64,000 nucleotides of DNA from Tricholomella constricta (Eukaryota; Basidiomycota; Agaricomycetes; Agaricales; Lyophyllaceae): assembly GCA_013368375.1 (NCBI GenBank), contig JAACJP010000047.1, forward strand, positions 265,497 through 329,496, in the 5' to 3' direction. The position numbers and the translations under genes are program-made. Below the pieces are notes generated by a model. The model did no database searches, had not been told where the DNA came from, and saw only the letters and a program-made list of their open reading frames with translations. Of the stretch, positions 60,539-64,000 are shown piece after piece. Each line of letters opens with the position of its first letter. Positions within the stretch are counted from its first letter, which is position 1.

Positions 60539-62616
60539 TCAACAAAAAGAAAGCAGAGAAAGCCCAAGACACCACCAAGAAGACCGACTAGTCAATGCGA
60601 CGACGTTTGAAGGACCCGCGCTCGAAGTGGAACCCTCCCCGCGACCAACCCCGACCTCTCCACCCAAATTTCCCTCCAACGGACGCATCGAAGCAATATC
60701 CTGCTCGTCGTCGGCGATTAATTGAGATCGAGACACGAACTCGGCGAGAGCGTCTTCACGAGTGAGCGAGGCGCGGTGAAGAGCAAGGAAGTGCTCGAAC
60801 GCCGGGAAGGGAACCTCGGGATCAACAGGGGGACGGAAAAGCTCGAGGAGCGAGTGCCGCTCAAGGACCCGATGAGCGCCAGCGATGATAGTTCGGACCG
60901 GCGACGCCTCCAGCTCGATGAGGGCACGACGCAGAGCACCATCCGCAACGTACATGTCAGAAGCGAAGGCAGTACGCAGGAGGTCGAGGGCTACGACGAG
61001 TTTTCAGAAAAAGGGAAAGAAAAAGACAAAAAGAATGGAATAAAACTCACCATGAACGCGAAGTCGAAGGTCCAAGGCATGACCACGCCAATGGTCCCGG
61101 ACCTCCTGAAGATGTACGACGTGCCCCTGCAGGCCAGCTACCTCATCTCGAAGACCCATAATCACCATCCGAAAATCCTCGACCTCAGCTTCATGATCGA
61201 CGTCCACGACCTCCACGGCACGGTCACGCTCGTCGGCGAGCTCGGATAGGGCTCCGCGAAGACGATTCTTGTAACGTTCACCCTCGACCTCGAGACGCTC
61301 GACCTGAGTCGAAAGGGCCTGCGCGCGCGCGACCTCCTGGTCGTAAAGATGCTGGAGACGGAGGAACGCCTCCGGCGAAGGAACAGAAGGAGCAGGGGTA
61401 GCAAGGGGGGACGACAGCAACATAGCGGGGGGCAGGATTGCAAAACGGGCGAGGGAGAAACCGAAGTAGACGGGCTCCTTAAGAAAAGAGGCTCGACAGG
61501 GGGAATATCGGGAGACGCCACACGCATAGCGTCCAACAAAGGAGAGGCCAGAAGGGGAGAAGTCGACGCCGCGGGGGAAAGGGAGGGGGAACGAGGCACA
61601 GACGAAGGACGTCCCCTAAACCCCTGCAGACCAGATTGCATACCCCCACGACTAGCAGGCCCAGATCGCATACCCCCACGACTAACAGGCGCTAATTTCC
61701 GACCCTGTCCTCGGGTACCACGAAAAATAGCACGCGCAGGCGGAGCACGGCTAATACTGACGACGGCCTCATCCCCAGAAGACGACGGCGGGGAAATGAC
61801 TGCCTCAGAAAACACGGAGGTAAGGGAAGGTTCGAGGGAAGGGGGCGCCACATGCAAAATGCTACGAATAGCGGAGAAGGACATGGCGACGCCGGTGCGG
61901 GAGAAGGTAAAACCCTTGGTACGGGACCGCAACCACGCCAAGGGGATCGTCAACTCCCTAGACGCCACCTCCAGACCATGGTCAAACGAGAGCGAGCATA
62001 GGGAGTGCGCAGCGCGACAATCGACGCAGGGCAGGGTCCCGCGGAGACGAACCTCCTGGAAACGACAAGGCTGCCGACGTTCCCGACATCGATCACACTA
62101 GCAAAAGACCCCAAAAAAGAAGAATCAGCTGAAAGATCTAGCCCGATCGCAAATGAAAGACGACACTTACCGGTCCGTGCGCCTCACACCAGGCCAAAGA
62201 GGGAGGAACCCGCACAGCGGTACGCATCACCTCCGCCAGAACCGCATCGGTCAGGAGAGGCCCCCAAGACAATGAAGTCGCTGCCGGACGCGACACGGGA
62301 TCACTGGAAGATTCGAAGAGGGCCTCCGGAGTAGTCGAACGAGAACGACGGACCTGCGGAGCCCGGACGGGAAGACGGATAACCAGTCGAGGGAGGGGGG
62401 CGTAGGGGAAGCAGGGGAAGACCTAGGAATGACTTCGACACTCTCATCTGGGAGAACAGCGATCCCGGGAAGAGAAGGAGTCGGGGAGACGGATTGGGGC
62501 GCATCCAGAAACGCCACACGCGCCCGATCTTCGACGGACAATCGCGCCAACTCCGGATCGCGTACAACTTGGGCGACAGAGGCGGAGGACGTGGTACCTT
62601 GGTTAGGGGTCGACAT
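60539..62616 (-). CDS. Antisense accessory gene of element 2 with two cysteine clusters
   Basis: It lies between pol and the 3' LTR on the strand opposite to pol. ATG 62616 gives MSTPNQGTTSSASVAQVVRD. Exon 1 runs to the intron at 62098-62170 (GTAAGT...TGCTAG), with one probable one-base slip in a C-rich run near 62390. Exon 2 opens with CDRCRERRQPC and LPCVDCRAAHSLC, two C-x2-C-x6-C clusters that may bind zinc. It continues with Arg/Ser/Pro-rich sequence and a coiled coil (LQHLYDQEVARAQALSTQVE onward). A second intron (60990-61050, GTGAGT...CGTAG) leads to ALRRALIELEASPV and LERHSLLELFRPPVDPEVPF, and a stop at 60539. The function is unknown; nucleic-acid binding is a guess from the clusters. 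Confidence 0.65.
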
Positions 62617-62822
62617 TGAGGAGGATGAGAAGAAGATTGAAAAGAAAAACAGCCAAAGTTTTTCTTCTATTCGATCTCCGAGATCCTCAAAACACCCACA
62701 AGGACCCACAAGCGATCTAGACCACACGTGTCCCTCACGTGACCGCGCACACGCTAAAACGAAACACAAGACTTTATTCCCCTTGCACTCGAAGGCTTCC
62801 CCGCGTCTCAGTGGCTCGACGC

Positions 62823-62837
62823 TTGAGGAGGGGGTAA
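62823..62837 (+). promoter_or_regulatory. Polypurine tract of element 2
   Basis: GAGGAGGGGG followed by TAA directly before TGTCAC of the 3' LTR; it resembles the corresponding site in element 1. Confidence 0.8.
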
Positions 62838-63196
62838 TGTCACGACCGCCCCTAACGACCACCCCTAAAACTCACATCCACTACGTTTTCCCACGCACGA
62901 CCACTGTATATATATGGCACCACTTCTCGGTTGGACTCTTTACCTCGATATTACCAATTGTTACGACTAGTCTCTGTTCTCGTTCTTGTTCTCTCTCACT
63001 TTCTCGAATCTATTCTGCTTCACTCTCGTATCGCTTAAGCTTCATTCGTTCGAACAAGCTCTTGCGAACGTCCTTGTCGACGCTCACGACCTCCGAACAA
63101 CCCTTCGGAGCTCGTCTTCCTCGACAACATCAGGCCTGTCCGCCTCGGTGGTCCCGGAATAACTCCGTAACCAGCGTGCTACATCAGGTCCTAACA
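62838..63196 (+). repeat. 3' LTR of element 2
   Basis: 359 bp, identical to 52709-53067 except for one G-to-A difference by eye. Confidence 0.93.
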
Positions 63197-63201
63197 GATG
63201 G
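63197..63201. repeat. Target-site duplication of element 2, right copy
   Basis: GATGG immediately after the 3' LTR. Confidence 0.85.
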
Positions 63202-63420
63202 AAGTGTCAGGCACGAGTTCCGTGGTATGGGCGTCGCGAGCGTAGTTAAAGGCAGGGGCACACTGCATCATGAGCGGGATAGAACCGCGGATGCACTCAA
63301 TGTGGCGGATGAGCCAGGGAAGAAGCGGTTTGGTTGCGACGGCGGGACATTGGATGAGCTGGGACGCGGGGGAAGTCGGTCACGGAATACGCTTGTGATG
63401 CGTCCCAGAGCATGATGCCA
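63202..63420 (-). pseudogene. GH15-family glycoside hydrolase, 5' part
   Basis: The minus frame gives KPLLPWLIRHIECIRGSIPL, then APAFNYARDAHTTELVPDTS and stops at the element. With one GATGG copy removed it continues without a frame change into PPSHDPQQKVV on the other side. The LIR..E.IRG and CAPAFNYARD motifs are typical of the N-terminal third of these GH15 proteins. Further upstream YSVTDF (about 63375) may belong to the same gene, but the join needs an intron or a one-base change in a CCCCC run. Confidence 0.75.
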
Positions 63421-64000
63421 CTGAAAGGAGGAGTACTTGGCCCGAGTTTCTGTAGTATTTTGACTGAGTGTGGCAGCAATGACGTAGCCTACCCCAGCAA
63501 CAGAGGCGGCTGCGAGTGCCCCGATGTAGACTTTAATGTTCTGATTGGGAGTAGTGGTCTTGGCCCAGTTGTCCCTGGAAGTGTCCTTAGCATAAGAGAA
63601 CTCAGATCAGATCAACAACGTCATACGAACCGTACCCCGAAGTTCTACGCCTAGCGAGAATGTTGGTCAACGATCTTACAGAACGCAAGGTGGATTGCAT
63701 GTACACTGGGATTGGTATAGCTGTTGACGCCATTTAAGCGTGAAAGACCGGACGTACTTGAACATAGATCGCGTCCAATCCAACACAGATGCCAGACACG
63801 CATCAGGCAAAGGGCACCGAGGCACTCTGCCTCAGCGTACCATCCGCGGAGTCAAAGAAACTGCTCCCGCGCTTCCGGCTGCGTACGCGCAGCTCCTATC
63901 ATATATCCCGCTTTGCGATCGAACTCGATCTAGATGGTATGTGCGTGCTGCAATATCCTCACTTGGTCACGTATGACGGGACCGAAGGCCAGGTCCAGGA
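63421..64000. other. Window edge; possible upstream coding pieces
   Basis: The minus strand has a clear hydrophobic stretch (VYIGALAAASVAGVGYVIAA, about 63460-63530), but it does not resemble the GH15 N-terminus and no complete exon structure could be drawn. It may be a separate gene or a rearranged 5' end. Confidence 0.35.

Larger units (their letters stand above)
52709..63196 (+). mobile_element. Ty3/gypsy chromovirus, element 2 (10.5 kb), inside a GH15 gene
   Basis: Complete in outline: 359-bp LTRs, primer site, gag, two protease domains, RT, RNase H, integrase, chromodomain, an antisense gene, polypurine tract and 3' LTR, flanked by GATGG. The LTRs differ at one position I could find (G at 52997, A in the 3' copy), so insertion is recent. 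The coding regions nevertheless show about a dozen single-base frame breaks. Confidence 0.93.

Noticed and set aside
52734..62862. Minus-strand frames starting MVVRGGRD in both LTRs
   Set aside because: The start lies within the repeated LTR; the downstream sequences are the GH15 exon and the antisense leader respectively, not a gene pair.

Overview
The window comes from a filamentous basidiomycete, most likely an Agaricomycete. The evidence is the density of 45-75 nt GT-AG introns, exons of 9-10 nt, fungal core genes (class I/II-type chitin synthase, NAP1, Puf6/PUM3, Ies6), lineage-typical families (DUF6534 membrane protein, microsomal P450s, beta-lactamase-like hydrolase) and Ty3/gypsy chromoviruses. 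All gene models were spliced by eye from reading frame, splice consensus and family knowledge. No search was run.

Layout. 1-9 kb: two related P450 genes point at each other, with a membrane protein and a basidiomycete-type hypothetical gene between them. 10-21 kb: a 20-exon DUF6534 gene, a kinase-like gene, a secreted beta-lactamase-family gene with decayed paralogue pieces on both sides, and a coiled-coil gene with duplicated exons. 22-26.7 kb: a membrane protein, then Ies6 and Puf6 head to head. 27-30.3 kb: a tandemly duplicated small gene and a PD-(D/E)XK-like protein. 32-37.6 kb: NAP1 and chitin synthase. 38.7-47.9 kb: a 5'-truncated LINE with poly(A) and target duplication, next to a Ty3/gypsy chromovirus on the minus strand. 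48-64 kb: a GH15-family gene cut in two by a second, 10.5 kb Ty3/gypsy element.

The most interesting material is in the retroelements. Both Ty3/gypsy elements show Tf1-like self-priming: 12 nt just after the 5' LTR position are the exact complement of 12 nt inside the LTR near the expected transcript start. Element 1 has a textbook -1 frameshift signal at the end of gag: heptamer GGGAAAA, a 6-nt spacer and a stem-loop. Element 2 carries two tandem aspartic-protease domains. Between its pol and 3' LTR it also has a spliced antisense gene with two cysteine clusters. Its LTRs differ at one position of 359, it is flanked by GATGG, and removing it rejoins the GH15 reading frame.

A caution on sequence quality: element 2 has about a dozen single-base frame breaks despite near-identical LTRs, and chitin synthase has one extra base in an A run. 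Some of these may be consensus errors rather than biology.
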